64,000 bases of DNA from Rhizobium leguminosarum (GTDB lineage Bacteria > Pseudomonadota > Alphaproteobacteria > Rhizobiales > Rhizobiaceae), in the NCBI RefSeq assembly GCF_004123835.1, contig NZ_MZMU01000012.1:434001-498000 (forward strand). The letters are read 5' to 3'. The notes under the pieces are model-generated. The model saw only the letters and a program-made list of their open reading frames with translations. It did not search any database and was not told where the DNA came from. Of the stretch, positions 31,663 through 39,751 are shown in pieces; the stretch's first letter is position 1; the number at the start of each line of letters is the position of its first letter. Position numbers and translations under genes: made by a program.

Positions 31663-32685
31663 CTAGCGCCAACCCATCGCAGGCGCGACGTGGGTCAGGA
31701 TCGCTTCGATGACGTGGGCATTGTAATCGACGCCGAGCTGGTTGGGGACGGTGAGCAGCAGCGTGTCCGCCTCGGCGATCGCCTCGTCTTCGGCGAGCTG
31801 CTTAATCAGGGCATCAGGCTCGGCAGCGTAGCTGCGGCCGAAGATTGCCCGGGTCTTCTCGTCGATGAAGCCGATCTTGTCCTCACCGTCGTTGCCGTAG
31901 CCAAAATAGGCGCGGTCGCGGTCGTCGACCAGCGCGAAGATGCTGCGGCTGACCGAGATGCGCGGCTGGCGCGTGTGGCCGGCTTCTTTCCACGCCGCGC
32001 GGTATGCTCGGATCTGGTCGGCCTGCTGGACGTGGAACGGCTCGCCCGTCTCGTCGTCCTTCAGCGTCGAACTCTGCAGGTTCATGCCGAGCTTGGCTGC
32101 CCAGACGGCGGTGGTGTTGGAACTTGCGCCCCACCAGATCCGCTCGCGCAGACCCTCGGAATGCGGCTCGAGGCGCAAGAGGCCGGGCGGATTGGGAAAC
32201 ATCGGCCGTGGGTTCGGCTTGGCAAACCCTTCGCCGCGGAGCACTTCGAGAAAGACTTCGGCATGGTGGCGGGCCATGTCGGCCTCGCTCTGGCCTTCGG
32301 GCGGGGCATAGCCGAAATGGCGCCAGCCATCGATCACCTGTTCGGGCGAACCGCGGCTGATGCCGAGCTGCAGGCGGCCGCCGGCAATGAGGTCGGCCGC
32401 ACCGGCATCCTCGGCCATATAAAGCGGGTTCTCGTAGCGCATATCGATGACGGCGGTGCCGATCTCAATTCGGTTGGTTCGGGCACCGACGGCTGATAGC
32501 AGCGGGAAGGGTGCGGCCAGCTGTCGGGCGAAATGATGCACGCGAAAATACGCCCCGTCAGCCCCGAGTTCTTCGGCCGCCACCGCAAGCTCGATCGACT
32601 GCAGCAGCGCATCGCCGGCGGAGCGCGTCTGCGATTGGGGTGAGGGCGTCCAGTGCCCGAACGAGAGGAAACCGATCTTCTTCAT
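31663..32685 (-). CDS. LLM-class flavin-dependent oxidoreductase
   Basis: From the ATG at 32685 the protein has 340 residues and luciferase-like monooxygenase features: MKKIGFLSFGHWTP at the start, a VAAEELGADGAYFRVHHFARQLAAPFPLLSAVGARTNRIEIGTAVIDMRYENPLYMAEDAGAADLIAGGRLQLGISRGSPEQ core with the LLM pattern, and a C-terminal half with FHVQQADQIRAYRAAWKEAGH. It uses reduced flavin to oxidise a small substrate; the substrate is not known. A 43-codon relic of a second copy lies at 29667-29794. It converges on the K+-channel gene with a palindromic repeat between. Confidence 0.92.
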   Translation of the reverse strand: MKKIGFLSFGHWTPSPQSQTRSAGDALLQSIELAVAAEELGADGAYFRVHHFARQLAAPFPLLSAVGARTNRIEIGTAVIDMRYENPLYMAEDAGAADLIAGGRLQLGISRGSPEQVIDGWRHFGYAPPEGQSEADMARHHAEVFLEVLRGEGFAKPNPRPMFPNPPGLLRLEPHSEGLRERIWWGASSNTTAVWAAKLGMNLQSSTLKDDETGEPFHVQQADQIRAYRAAWKEAGHTRQPRISVSRSIFALVDDRDRAYFGYGNDGEDKIGFIDEKTRAIFGRSYAAEPDALIKQLAEDEAIAEADTLLLTVPNQLGVDYNAHVIEAILTHVAPAMGWR

Positions 32686-33179
32686 GCCGATGCGCACCTT
32701 GATCCGTTGTGTCTGGGGTCGATGGGTCATGGCACAGTTTTGGGGCGGAAGACAATCGGAGTTGGGTGGGTGCGGTGTGGCGGCATCGGATCAAGGGATC
32801 GAGGCGCTGCTACGAGTCTCTTCTCCCCAGCGGGGAGAAGGTGCCGGCAGGCGGTTGAGGGGGTGAGCGGGAACCGCGAATGTACTGAGCGAAAGCGAAG
32901 TACAATCAATGGCGTAGTGCCGTGTCGCCCCCTCATCCGACCCTTCGGGCCACCTTCTCCCCGTTGGGGAGAAGAGGGAGCCAAGCCGCTACCTTGGTCA
33001 TCCCTTCCAGCTTTGGCAAGCGGCGCGGCGAGTCCAATGAGATGCCGGCCCTGGGCTGAACTGGCTTGATGAGGTGGGGTGACGGTCGTGCTACATTTTC
33101 CGCCACATGGCGGAGTGGCGCGCCGAACGCTGGATGGGGGCCTGGCCGGACTGATGAAAGCGCGTCACCCCCACCGCGA
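32686..33179. other. Intergenic region with RIME copy, no gene
   Basis: Apart from the RIME-type repeat at 32820-32974 I see only intergenic sequence. Frames that cross it are made from the repeat palindromes and are not genes. Confidence 0.6.
32820..32974 (+). repeat. RIME-type intergenic mosaic repeat, copy B
   Basis: It runs from CTTCTCCCCAGCGGGGAGAAG (32820-32840) to a final CTTCTCC…GAGAAG palindrome ending at 32974, with the shared GGGTGAGCGG and CCGACCCTTCGGGCC blocks between. Same orientation as copy A, inverted relative to copy C. Confidence 0.88.
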
Positions 33180-34061
33180 TCACGTGCCGCCAACATTCTC
33201 CATCTGCTGCCGCACGCCGTTGAAGACCTGCGCCGGCACGCGCAGCCCGGTATCGTCCTGGTAGAGGGCCTGCAGCTCGCCGAAGCGTTGGTTTACGTCG
33301 ACCGTCAGCGCGGCGAGACGATCGAAGCGCGCCAAGCCATCCGGAGATATTTCTTCCTCGGGCTGCGGCATCGCTCCCCAATTGTCCCAGGGAAGCATCT
33401 CCATGTTGTTGAGCGCGGCGAAGTCGCGCACGAGGTTCATGGCAATGAACCAGAAACCAGACTCGTCGAAGATCCCGAATTTGCCGGGGTCGGCGGCGCC
33501 GGCGCGGCAGCGCTGCCAGGTTTCGCCGGCGCTGAGGAATTTGCCCGGCGGCTGGTCGAGGGGATCAAAATCGAGTTTCAAGGCAGCGCGCTGGAGATCG
33601 TCGATCTGGAAGTCCGCGGACACCCAGCGCGCTCCGTCCCAATATTCGGCGATCCAGTGATCGATGCCCTTGCCGGCCTCGAAATACATGCCGAAGCCGC
33701 AGCGGGCACGTGCCGGGACGCCCTGGGTCTTGAGTGCCGCGCAGGCTAGAACGGTGAAATGGCGGCACACGCCGATACTGCGCTTCTCCGGTGGGCGTGG
33801 GATGTCGAGCGGGGCGGGATCGATCTCCATGATCGTATCGAGTATCTCTCGCGCCGGCCGCGTGTGTGACTGCGCCCTTCGCGCCGGGGTGAGCGGCTGA
33901 TTGTAGCGCGGAGCCCAGGCTTCATGCAGCAGCGCGCCTTGCACGGCCGCAGCAACGGTTTCGACGCCCTTGAGCGCTGCAAGGGCGGGGGCATGCGGCC
34001 CGGCCGATGTCATCTGGCCGGGGCGCGTGTAGAAATCGACAGGGCTCTCATATCCGCTCAT
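33180..34061 (-). CDS. Transglutaminase-like family protein
   Basis: From the ATG at 34061 the 293-residue protein contains a transglutaminase-like fold with Cys99 in SIGVCRHFTVLACAALKTQGVPARARCGFG, His135 in GIDHWIAEYW and Asp150 in WVSADFQ, the papain-like triad of the family. Bacterial members are cysteine proteases or amidases acting on proteins or peptides. There is no signal peptide, so it is cytoplasmic. The C-terminal 100 residues are helical. It lies 83 bases downstream of a DnaB-like gene on the same strand, with a hairpin between them. Confidence 0.85.
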   Translation of the reverse strand: MSGYESPVDFYTRPGQMTSAGPHAPALAALKGVETVAAAVQGALLHEAWAPRYNQPLTPARRAQSHTRPAREILDTIMEIDPAPLDIPRPPEKRSIGVCRHFTVLACAALKTQGVPARARCGFGMYFEAGKGIDHWIAEYWDGARWVSADFQIDDLQRAALKLDFDPLDQPPGKFLSAGETWQRCRAGAADPGKFGIFDESGFWFIAMNLVRDFAALNNMEMLPWDNWGAMPQPEEEISPDGLARFDRLAALTVDVNQRFGELQALYQDDTGLRVPAQVFNGVRQQMENVGGT

Positions 34062-34100
34062 GCCGGGCAGTATGATAAATCTGCCGCAGCAGGGCAAGCG

Positions 34101-34128
34101 CTCGCGAGCCATGCGTGAGGCTCGCGAG
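34101..34128 (-). terminator. Stem-loop between the DnaB-like and transglutaminase genes
   Basis: CTCGCGAGCC (34101-34110) pairs perfectly with GGCTCGCGAG (34119-34128) around 8 bases, 17 bases past the DnaB-like stop. No T-run follows on the minus strand, so it may be a 3'-end stabiliser or weak terminator. Confidence 0.5.
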
Positions 34129-34144
34129 TGGCATCAGGCAAGCC

Positions 34145-34858
34145 CTACCGCGCAGCCTGAAACGCCACCTGGCCGTTGTTCAGGAAGCACGTCTTGTCGA
34201 ACAGTTTCAAGTCGAGCGGGTTCGGCAGCCTGATATCGGCGATATCAGGCAGGGGCCTTTGCGATCGCTCGTAGGATCGGTCGATCTGGGAGATGAAGAC
34301 CACGATCAGGCCGCGCTCGCGGGCGAAAGCCTTTAGAGTGCGGACCTGGACGGAGAGTTCGGGGTTCTCCCGCTTCTGGTCGAGCAGCTGAAGATAGTCG
34401 ATGACGACGAGCGTGCCGCGCGGTGCGGACGCCAGTCTCTCGGCGATGTAGGCTGAGCTGATGGCGTCGGAGCCGTCGAATTCGAACAGGTGTTCGAATT
34501 GCGCCCGGTCGACGCCGATGGCGCGGAAGCGGTCGTGAACGTCCTTTTCGGTGTATTCCAGCGAGAAGAACACGCCGGGATGGCCCGACTTCATCGCCTC
34601 GACGGCGAGTTCGAGGCCTAGCAGGGTCTTGCCGTGGCCGGGCCGGGCGCCGACGAGCAGGAGGTCGCCGGGCAGTAAGTGCGCAAACAGCTTGCCGGCG
34701 GGCGCTTCCGTCGAGGCTTTTGCCGCGAGCAGGCTCCAGCCGCTGTATCCCTCGATTTGGGCTATGCGGTCGAGTGCCTGGTGCAGCGGTATGTCCTCGG
34801 CGCGCGACAACGCCTTGGCTTTACGCTTGAGGTGATAGAGTGGCGCAGACATCTTCAT
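34145..34858 (-). CDS. Solitary DnaB-like RecA ATPase with N-terminal glyoxalase-related domain
   Basis: The 237-residue protein has Walker A GARPGHGKT (70-78), Walker B VVIDYLQLL (151-159) and a sensor-like SQIDRSYE, the layout of the DnaB helicase C-terminal ATPase (DnaB_C), but without DnaB's N-terminal domain. Instead, residues 8-46 (LKRKAKALSRAEDIPLHQALDRIAQIEGYSGWSLLAAK) match, from memory, the small domain at the N-terminus of glyoxalase-related proteins. The start follows an ideal AGGAGG site. It is a single gene, not in a replication or phage context; its DNA or RNA substrate is unknown. Confidence 0.8.
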   Translation of the reverse strand: MKMSAPLYHLKRKAKALSRAEDIPLHQALDRIAQIEGYSGWSLLAAKASTEAPAGKLFAHLLPGDLLLVGARPGHGKTLLGLELAVEAMKSGHPGVFFSLEYTEKDVHDRFRAIGVDRAQFEHLFEFDGSDAISSAYIAERLASAPRGTLVVIDYLQLLDQKRENPELSVQVRTLKAFARERGLIVVFISQIDRSYERSQRPLPDIADIRLPNPLDLKLFDKTCFLNNGQVAFQAAR

Positions 34859-35170
34859 TCATAAACCTCCTATTGCGAGCGGTTTCCGCAATCCCTCCTT
34901 ATGCATGCTCGAACAGTCGGTTCGGTTTCAGGTGGCCCCACATGAAGTCTGCTTTCCCGATGGAGGGGGGAGGCGTGGGCTGCGCCAGAATCAGATCATA
35001 GCGCAGGAACGGCCGGGCGAAAATCGCCTGCGTCGGGTCCGGGAGAAAAATGCACTTCTCGTCCAGCGCCACTTGCCCATTTGGCTTCCTCAGGCAAAAG
35101 CAGAGGGAATTGCCGTAAGTCGCTGAGTAGGAGTCGGTTTCGGGCTCGAGGGGGCGAGGACGCGGCGGGT
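34859..35170. other. Intergenic region, no supported gene
   Basis: An open frame of about 91 codons on the minus strand (34899-35174) lacks a ribosome site, overlaps the end of the ROK gene and is Pro-rich without motifs. I treat the 312 bases as the DnaB-like gene's promoter region. Confidence 0.5.
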
Positions 35171-36322
35171 TCAATAATAGGCCGATTTGAACGGGGTCAC
35201 TGCGGCACCCATGGCCGAGGCGTCGCTTGCGATTTCGGAGATGACAAGCTTCGGGCGGGGGCGCGGCACGCCGTAGCGGGGGCGGTCGTAGATCTCGGTC
35301 CGGTCGATCAGCATTTGCGCCAGGGCGTAAGGGACCTGGCCGCCGAAGATGATCGACTGCGGGTCGTAGATCGCCCAGATCGCATTGATGAGGCGGTTAT
35401 AGGCCGGCGTCACCTCATCCGCCCATTCCGCGACACCCGGCCATTTCGGATCGAAATGCCTGCGCATATAGCTGATCGAGGGAACGTCGACGCCGTTGCG
35501 GTTGAGTTTTTCGATCAGGTACTGCAAGGCCGGCCGGCGCTTGTTTTCCTCGGCGTCGTAGATGCCTGAGAATTCGCCGGCATTGCCGATGCCGTTATGC
35601 AGCAGTTCGCCGTTGGTGATCAGGCCGCCGCCGAAGCCGTAATTGAAGCTGAGATAGGCGAAGTGCTTCATGTAACGGCCGACGCCGAACATGGATTCGG
35701 CGATGGCTCCCGTCTTAGCGCCGTTGTGCACCCAGACCGGCTTGTTGAAAAATTCCGACAACAGCGGGCCGAGCTCGATCAGCGACCATTCATGCAGCGG
35801 GAGGGGCGCATTGAAGCGGGTGCCGCTGACGTGAAAGCCGGCAATGGCAAAGCCGATGCCGAAGAAGGCCTCTTCGGAAAGATTGTTCGCCCTCTGGTGT
35901 TCGATCAGCTGCTCGCGAACGAGATCGAGCGCCTGGGCCATGGTGCGTTCGCGCAGGGCGATGCTGCTTTCGGCCAGCACATTGCCCGATATATCCATCA
36001 GGCAGATGCCGATCACGTCGGTGTTGACAGAGATGCCGCAGGAATAGGCGTAGCGGCCGTCGAGCCTAAGCGTCGGGCTCGGCTGGCCGCGGCCGGCGCC
36101 GGGCTTCGGCGAGCCGAAGGAAACGATGCCGCGCTCCTCTAGCTGGTCGATGATGCGGTAGACGGACTGCTGGGTGAGATCGGTGTGGGCGGTGACTTCC
36201 GACCGGGAAAGGCCGGGATTGCGCCAGATCAGCTTCAGCAGGTCGCGCTCGTTCGAGGAGACGACGCCGCCGCCTTCGCGCAGGAAGTGCGGCGCGATCA
36301 GCGGCTCCGGAAAATAGGCCAT
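35171..36322 (-). CDS. ROK-family transcriptional regulator
   Basis: The ATG at 36322 follows GAGGTG by six bases; a TTG seven codons upstream is possible. The 383-residue protein has an N-terminal winged helix (about 20-80, with ERDLLKLIWRNPGLSRSEVTAHTDLTQQSVYRIIDQLEERGIV) and a ROK sugar-kinase-like domain. The kinase phosphate and zinc motifs look degenerate: no DxGxT, and GNAGEFSGIYDAEE without the CxCG zinc cluster, so it should bind a sugar-like ligand without phosphorylating it. It is divergent from a Ugp-type ABC operon and is its likely repressor. Confidence 0.88.
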   Translation of the reverse strand: MAYFPEPLIAPHFLREGGGVVSSNERDLLKLIWRNPGLSRSEVTAHTDLTQQSVYRIIDQLEERGIVSFGSPKPGAGRGQPSPTLRLDGRYAYSCGISVNTDVIGICLMDISGNVLAESSIALRERTMAQALDLVREQLIEHQRANNLSEEAFFGIGFAIAGFHVSGTRFNAPLPLHEWSLIELGPLLSEFFNKPVWVHNGAKTGAIAESMFGVGRYMKHFAYLSFNYGFGGGLITNGELLHNGIGNAGEFSGIYDAEENKRRPALQYLIEKLNRNGVDVPSISYMRRHFDPKWPGVAEWADEVTPAYNRLINAIWAIYDPQSIIFGGQVPYALAQMLIDRTEIYDRPRYGVPRPRPKLVISEIASDASAMGAAVTPFKSAYY

Positions 36323-36346
36323 ATCAAACACCTCATTCGTCAAAAA

Positions 36347-36370
36347 AATTACTATAGAGGTGTAGTAATT
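36347..36370. promoter_or_regulatory. ROK operator candidate
   Basis: AATTACT (36347-36353) and AGTAATT (36364-36370) form a perfect inverted repeat with a 10-base spacer, 25 bases from the ROK start. AT-rich symmetrical sites of this kind are typical ROK-regulator targets. Confidence 0.6.
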
Positions 36371-36457
36371 GTTGTTGTCTTCCTGGCCACTTAGCTCATT
36401 TACCTTATAGCAGCAGCCTCGTTCCGCGACAAGTGTCTTGTGTGCGTCACCAAATTG

Positions 36458-36474
36458 TTACACGCTGTGTGTAA
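36458..36474. promoter_or_regulatory. Inverted repeat upstream of the ugp-like operon
   Basis: TTACAC (36458-36463) and GTGTAA (36469-36474) are a perfect inverted repeat with a 5-base spacer, 58 bases upstream of the UgpB-like start. Its sequence differs from the ROK candidate, so a second regulator is possible. Confidence 0.55.
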
Positions 36475-36531
36475 TAAAGCGCCGTCACGGTGCCGGGCAT
36501 GAACCCGGCTATCAAAACAGGCGAGGGCAAG

Positions 36532-37839
36532 ATGAAGATTTCCATTCTCGCGGCTGCGGCCGCGCTGATGGCGGGCGCGTGTTCTGCGCAGGCCGCCAAC
36601 ATCGAATTCTGGTACGGCAATACCGGCGCTGCCGAAAAGGCGATCCAGGATCAGTGCGCCGCTTTCAATGCCGCGCAATCTGCGCATCACGTCACCTGCG
36701 TCGGCCAGGGCAGCTACGAAGTGTCGATGCAGAAGGCGATCGCCGCCTTCCGCGCCCATAACCATCCCGTCCTCATTCAGTTCTTCGACGCCGGCACGCT
36801 CGACCTGATGCTGTCGGATGCCGTCGTGCCGGTCCAGGATGTGCTGCCGGACGTCAAGTGGGACAATTACATCGCCGGCGCACGCGCCTATTACGAAACA
36901 TCAGGCGGCAAGCTTTTCGCGCAGCCCTATAATTCCTCGACGCTGCTCTTCTACACCAACAAGACCGAGCTGGAGAAAGCCGGCGTCATGAAGGCGCCCG
37001 AGACTTGGGAAGAGGTCATCGAGGCTGCCCGCAAGCTGAAGGCTTCGGGCCATGAATGCCCCTTTACCACCGACGGCGATACATGGCGCGTGCTCGAGCA
37101 GTTTTCCGCCCGCCACGGCCTGCCGATCGCCTCAAAGCATAACGGCTTTGACGGCCTTGACGGCGAATATGTCTTCAACACCACCTTCGCCGCCAAGCAT
37201 CTGCAGAACCTTGTGGATTGGCGCAAGGAAGGGCTCGTCAAGCTCAATGCCGATACCAAGGCCGGCAACTTCACCGCCGCCTTCAACACCGGCGAATGCG
37301 CGATGATGGAGAATTCTTCGGGTTCCTATACCGCCTCGGCCAAGGCTTTCGAAGGCAAGTACGAGATCACCGTCGGCCTGGCGCCGATGTATGAGGGCTA
37401 TGAGCGCCACAACACGCTCGTCGGCGGCGCCTCGATCTACATCATGAAGGATCACGATAAGGCCGAAGTCGAAGGCGCCAAGGCCTTTCTCGACTTCGTG
37501 CGCCGTCCCGAGCAGCAGATGTTTCTGACCGCCGCCACCGGCTACGTCCCCGTCACCAACGACGTGATGGATGCGATCGCCAAGAGCGGCGAGGCGAGTG
37601 CCCCGAAATATGCAACGGCCGCCGTCGGCATCGAGTCGATGAACCAGCAGCGCACGCCCGATACCCGCGGCATCCGCCTCGGCTTCTACGTGCAGTTCCG
37701 CCAGGTGTTCATGGAAGAAACCCAAAAGGCATTCGCCGGTGGTGAGACCATGCAGGTGGCGCTCGACAATGCCAAGAAACGCGGCGACGAGCTGCTGCGC
37801 CGCTTCGAGCAGACCTACAAGGGCGTGAAGCTGCAGTGA
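36532..37839 (+). CDS. UgpB-like extracellular solute-binding protein
   Basis: The 435-residue protein starts after a GCGAGGG site and has a signal peptide ending SAQAAN. The mature part follows E. coli UgpB closely in pattern: NIEFWYGNTGAAEK, YEVSMQKAIAAFRAHNHPVLIQFFDAGT, LFAQPYNSSTLLFYTNKTELEKAGV, GLPIASKHNGFDGLDGEYVFN, GECAMMENSSGS, VGGASIYIMKDHD, and the C-terminal RGIRLGFYVQFRQ…RGDELLRRFEQ. UgpB binds glycerol-3-phosphate and glycerophosphodiesters in the periplasm. It leads a six-gene operon with two permeases, an ATPase, a glycerophosphodiesterase and a phosphatase. Confidence 0.9.
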   Translation: MKISILAAAAALMAGACSAQAANIEFWYGNTGAAEKAIQDQCAAFNAAQSAHHVTCVGQGSYEVSMQKAIAAFRAHNHPVLIQFFDAGTLDLMLSDAVVPVQDVLPDVKWDNYIAGARAYYETSGGKLFAQPYNSSTLLFYTNKTELEKAGVMKAPETWEEVIEAARKLKASGHECPFTTDGDTWRVLEQFSARHGLPIASKHNGFDGLDGEYVFNTTFAAKHLQNLVDWRKEGLVKLNADTKAGNFTAAFNTGECAMMENSSGSYTASAKAFEGKYEITVGLAPMYEGYERHNTLVGGASIYIMKDHDKAEVEGAKAFLDFVRRPEQQMFLTAATGYVPVTNDVMDAIAKSGEASAPKYATAAVGIESMNQQRTPDTRGIRLGFYVQFRQVFMEETQKAFAGGETMQVALDNAKKRGDELLRRFEQTYKGVKLQ

Positions 37840-37851
37840 TCCCGACATCCC

Positions 37852-37886
37852 ACGCACGGGTGCGCGCCCCAAGCGCTCCCGTGCGT
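37852..37886 (+). promoter_or_regulatory. Stem-loop between the binding-protein and permease genes
   Basis: ACGCACGGG (37852-37860) pairs perfectly with CCCGTGCGT (37878-37886). It lies 12 bases past the binding-protein stop and is not followed by a T-run. Such hairpins commonly protect the upstream mRNA and give higher binding-protein output than permease. Confidence 0.65.
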
Positions 37887-37937
37887 CAGGCATGGGGCCC
37901 ATACGCCCGTGCCGGTCTTCCAATGCAGGGCTTCTCC

Positions 37938-38828
37938 ATGACGTCGGAATCTTCGCTCTTCAACCACCGCTGGCTGCCGCTTCTCCTGGTAGCGCCGCTG
38001 ATGCTGCTGATCGCGCTGTTCTTCTATGTGCCTATTTTTCAGGCCTTTTACTGGTCGTTCTTCCTGGAGCGCCCATTCGGCGGCGGTTCGATGTTCGTCG
38101 GCTGGGATAATTTCGCCCGTGTGCTGTCCGATCCCGAATTCTGGGAGGCCGGCTGGCGTACCGTCATCTTCATGGTGACCGCCTCATCGCTGGCGGTGCT
38201 GATCCCGCTGGTGCTTGCGGTCGCGGCCGACCGGAAGATCCGCCTGGCGCTGCCGGCGCGCAACGTGCTGATCTGGCCGAAGGGGGTGGCGGGCGCTTCG
38301 ATCGGCGTCGTCTTCGCCTTCATCTTCAATCCCTTCGTCGGCATGCTGGCGCCGCTCAACAGCGCTTTTCCCGGCATATGGGCGCCTGGCATCGACGGCA
38401 CGGATGCCTTCATCACGCTGATTGCAGCCCATGTCTGGGGCGGCATCCCGTTCAATTTCGTCATCCTGCTCGCCGGCTTGCAATCGATCTCGAAGACCAT
38501 GCACCAGGCAGCGGCGATGGACGGGGCCGGGCCGTGGCGGCGCATCCTGGACGTGCAGCTGCCTCTCATCATGCCGCAGCTCTTCCTGACGCTGGTGCTC
38601 GAGTTCACCGAGAGCGTCACCTCGGCCTTCGCGCTGATCGATACGATCACCAAGGGCGGTCCAGGCGGCTCGACGACTTTGCTCGTCTACAAGATCTATA
38701 CCGACGGCTTCACAGGCTACGACCTTTCCGGCGCCTCGACCCAGACGGCGATCCTGATGGTCTTCGTCGTCCTCCTCACCGCCGCCCAGTTCCTCTTCCT
38801 CGGCCGGCGCATCAATTATGAGCGGTGA
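37938..38828 (+). CDS. UgpA-like ABC permease
   Basis: The 296-residue permease starts at the ATG preceded by GCAGGGC; an ATG five codons upstream and an open leader further back are less likely. It has six spans and the EAA loop of importer permeases near QAAAMDGAGPWRRILDVQLPLIMP. The wider pattern is that of UgpA/MalF-type sugar permeases, the first inner-membrane subunit. It pairs with the permease gene that follows three bases after its stop. Confidence 0.9.
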   Translation: MTSESSLFNHRWLPLLLVAPLMLLIALFFYVPIFQAFYWSFFLERPFGGGSMFVGWDNFARVLSDPEFWEAGWRTVIFMVTASSLAVLIPLVLAVAADRKIRLALPARNVLIWPKGVAGASIGVVFAFIFNPFVGMLAPLNSAFPGIWAPGIDGTDAFITLIAAHVWGGIPFNFVILLAGLQSISKTMHQAAAMDGAGPWRRILDVQLPLIMPQLFLTLVLEFTESVTSAFALIDTITKGGPGGSTTLLVYKIYTDGFTGYDLSGASTQTAILMVFVVLLTAAQFLFLGRRINYER

Positions 38829-38831
38829 CCC

Positions 38832-39749
38832 ATGATCGAAAACGCACGTTCCCTCAACATCGCAGCCAGCCTCATCCTCGTCGTCGGCATCGTCTATATT
38901 CTCGGGCCGCTCTACCTGACGCTTGCGACCGCCTCGCAGTCCTATGAATTCATGCTGCGCAACGGGCTTGCCTGGTATCCCGGCACCGCGCTTTTTTCCA
39001 ATATGGCGCGGGTTTTTGCCGAGACGCATATCCCGATCCAGATGGTCAACAGCATGCTGACCGCCTTCAGCGTCGCGATCTTCACCTGCATCCTGTCGTT
39101 CCTGTCGGCCTATGCGATCGTCTATTTCCGCATTCGCTGGGCGGGCGTTGTCTTCGCGCTCATTCTCGCGACCATCATGCTGCCGCTCGATATCCGCGTC
39201 ATCACCACCTATCAGGTGGCCGCGAACGTGTTTTCGCCGCTGAATGCTCTGCTTGACGTTACCGGCCTCAATGATCTGATCGCAAATATCTTCGGTGCGC
39301 CGGTGAAGCTCGAATGGAGCGTGCTGAACACGCTTCTCGGCCTCGTCGCGCCGCTTGTGGCGCATGGCACAGGTACCTTCCTTTTCCGCCAGTTCTTCCT
39401 CACCCTGCCGAAAGACCTTTTCAAGGCGGCGCGCATGGATGGGGCAGGGCCGATCCGCTTCCTGTTCAATATCCTGCTGCCGCTGTCGCGAACGAGCTTC
39501 GCCGCGCTTTTCGTGCTCACTTTCCTCAGCGGCTGGACGCAATATCTCTGGCCGCTCGTTGCCGCTTCGACACCTGATATGCAGACGGCCGTCGTCGGTC
39601 TTGCGCGGCTCGTTCCCGATGCCGACGGCGAAGTCCCCGATTTCCCGATGATCATGGCCGCTACCGTCATCGTTTCCATCATTCCGCTCGCGATGATCGC
39701 GCTCCTGCAGCGCTATCTCGTCCAGGGCCTCGTTCTCACGGAGAAATAG
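38832..39749 (+). CDS. UgpE-like ABC permease
   Basis: This 305-residue permease has six spans and the EAA-loop motif KAARMDGAGPIRFLFNILLPLSR. It is of the UgpE/MalG group and is the second channel subunit. The sequence TGTFLFRQFFLTLPKDLFKAA fits the family. It starts three bases after the stop of the first permease and ends two bases before the ATPase start, indicating a compact operon. Confidence 0.9.
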   Translation: MIENARSLNIAASLILVVGIVYILGPLYLTLATASQSYEFMLRNGLAWYPGTALFSNMARVFAETHIPIQMVNSMLTAFSVAIFTCILSFLSAYAIVYFRIRWAGVVFALILATIMLPLDIRVITTYQVAANVFSPLNALLDVTGLNDLIANIFGAPVKLEWSVLNTLLGLVAPLVAHGTGTFLFRQFFLTLPKDLFKAARMDGAGPIRFLFNILLPLSRTSFAALFVLTFLSGWTQYLWPLVAASTPDMQTAVVGLARLVPDADGEVPDFPMIMAATVIVSIIPLAMIALLQRYLVQGLVLTEK

Positions 39750-39751
39750 CC

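Noticed and set aside
34899..35174. Possible 91-codon minus-strand gene
   Set aside because: No ribosome site, overlaps the ROK stop, Pro-rich without motifs.
37132..37923. Reverse frame of 263 codons opposite the UgpB-like gene
   Set aside because: Antisense to a gene whose protein follows UgpB from end to end.
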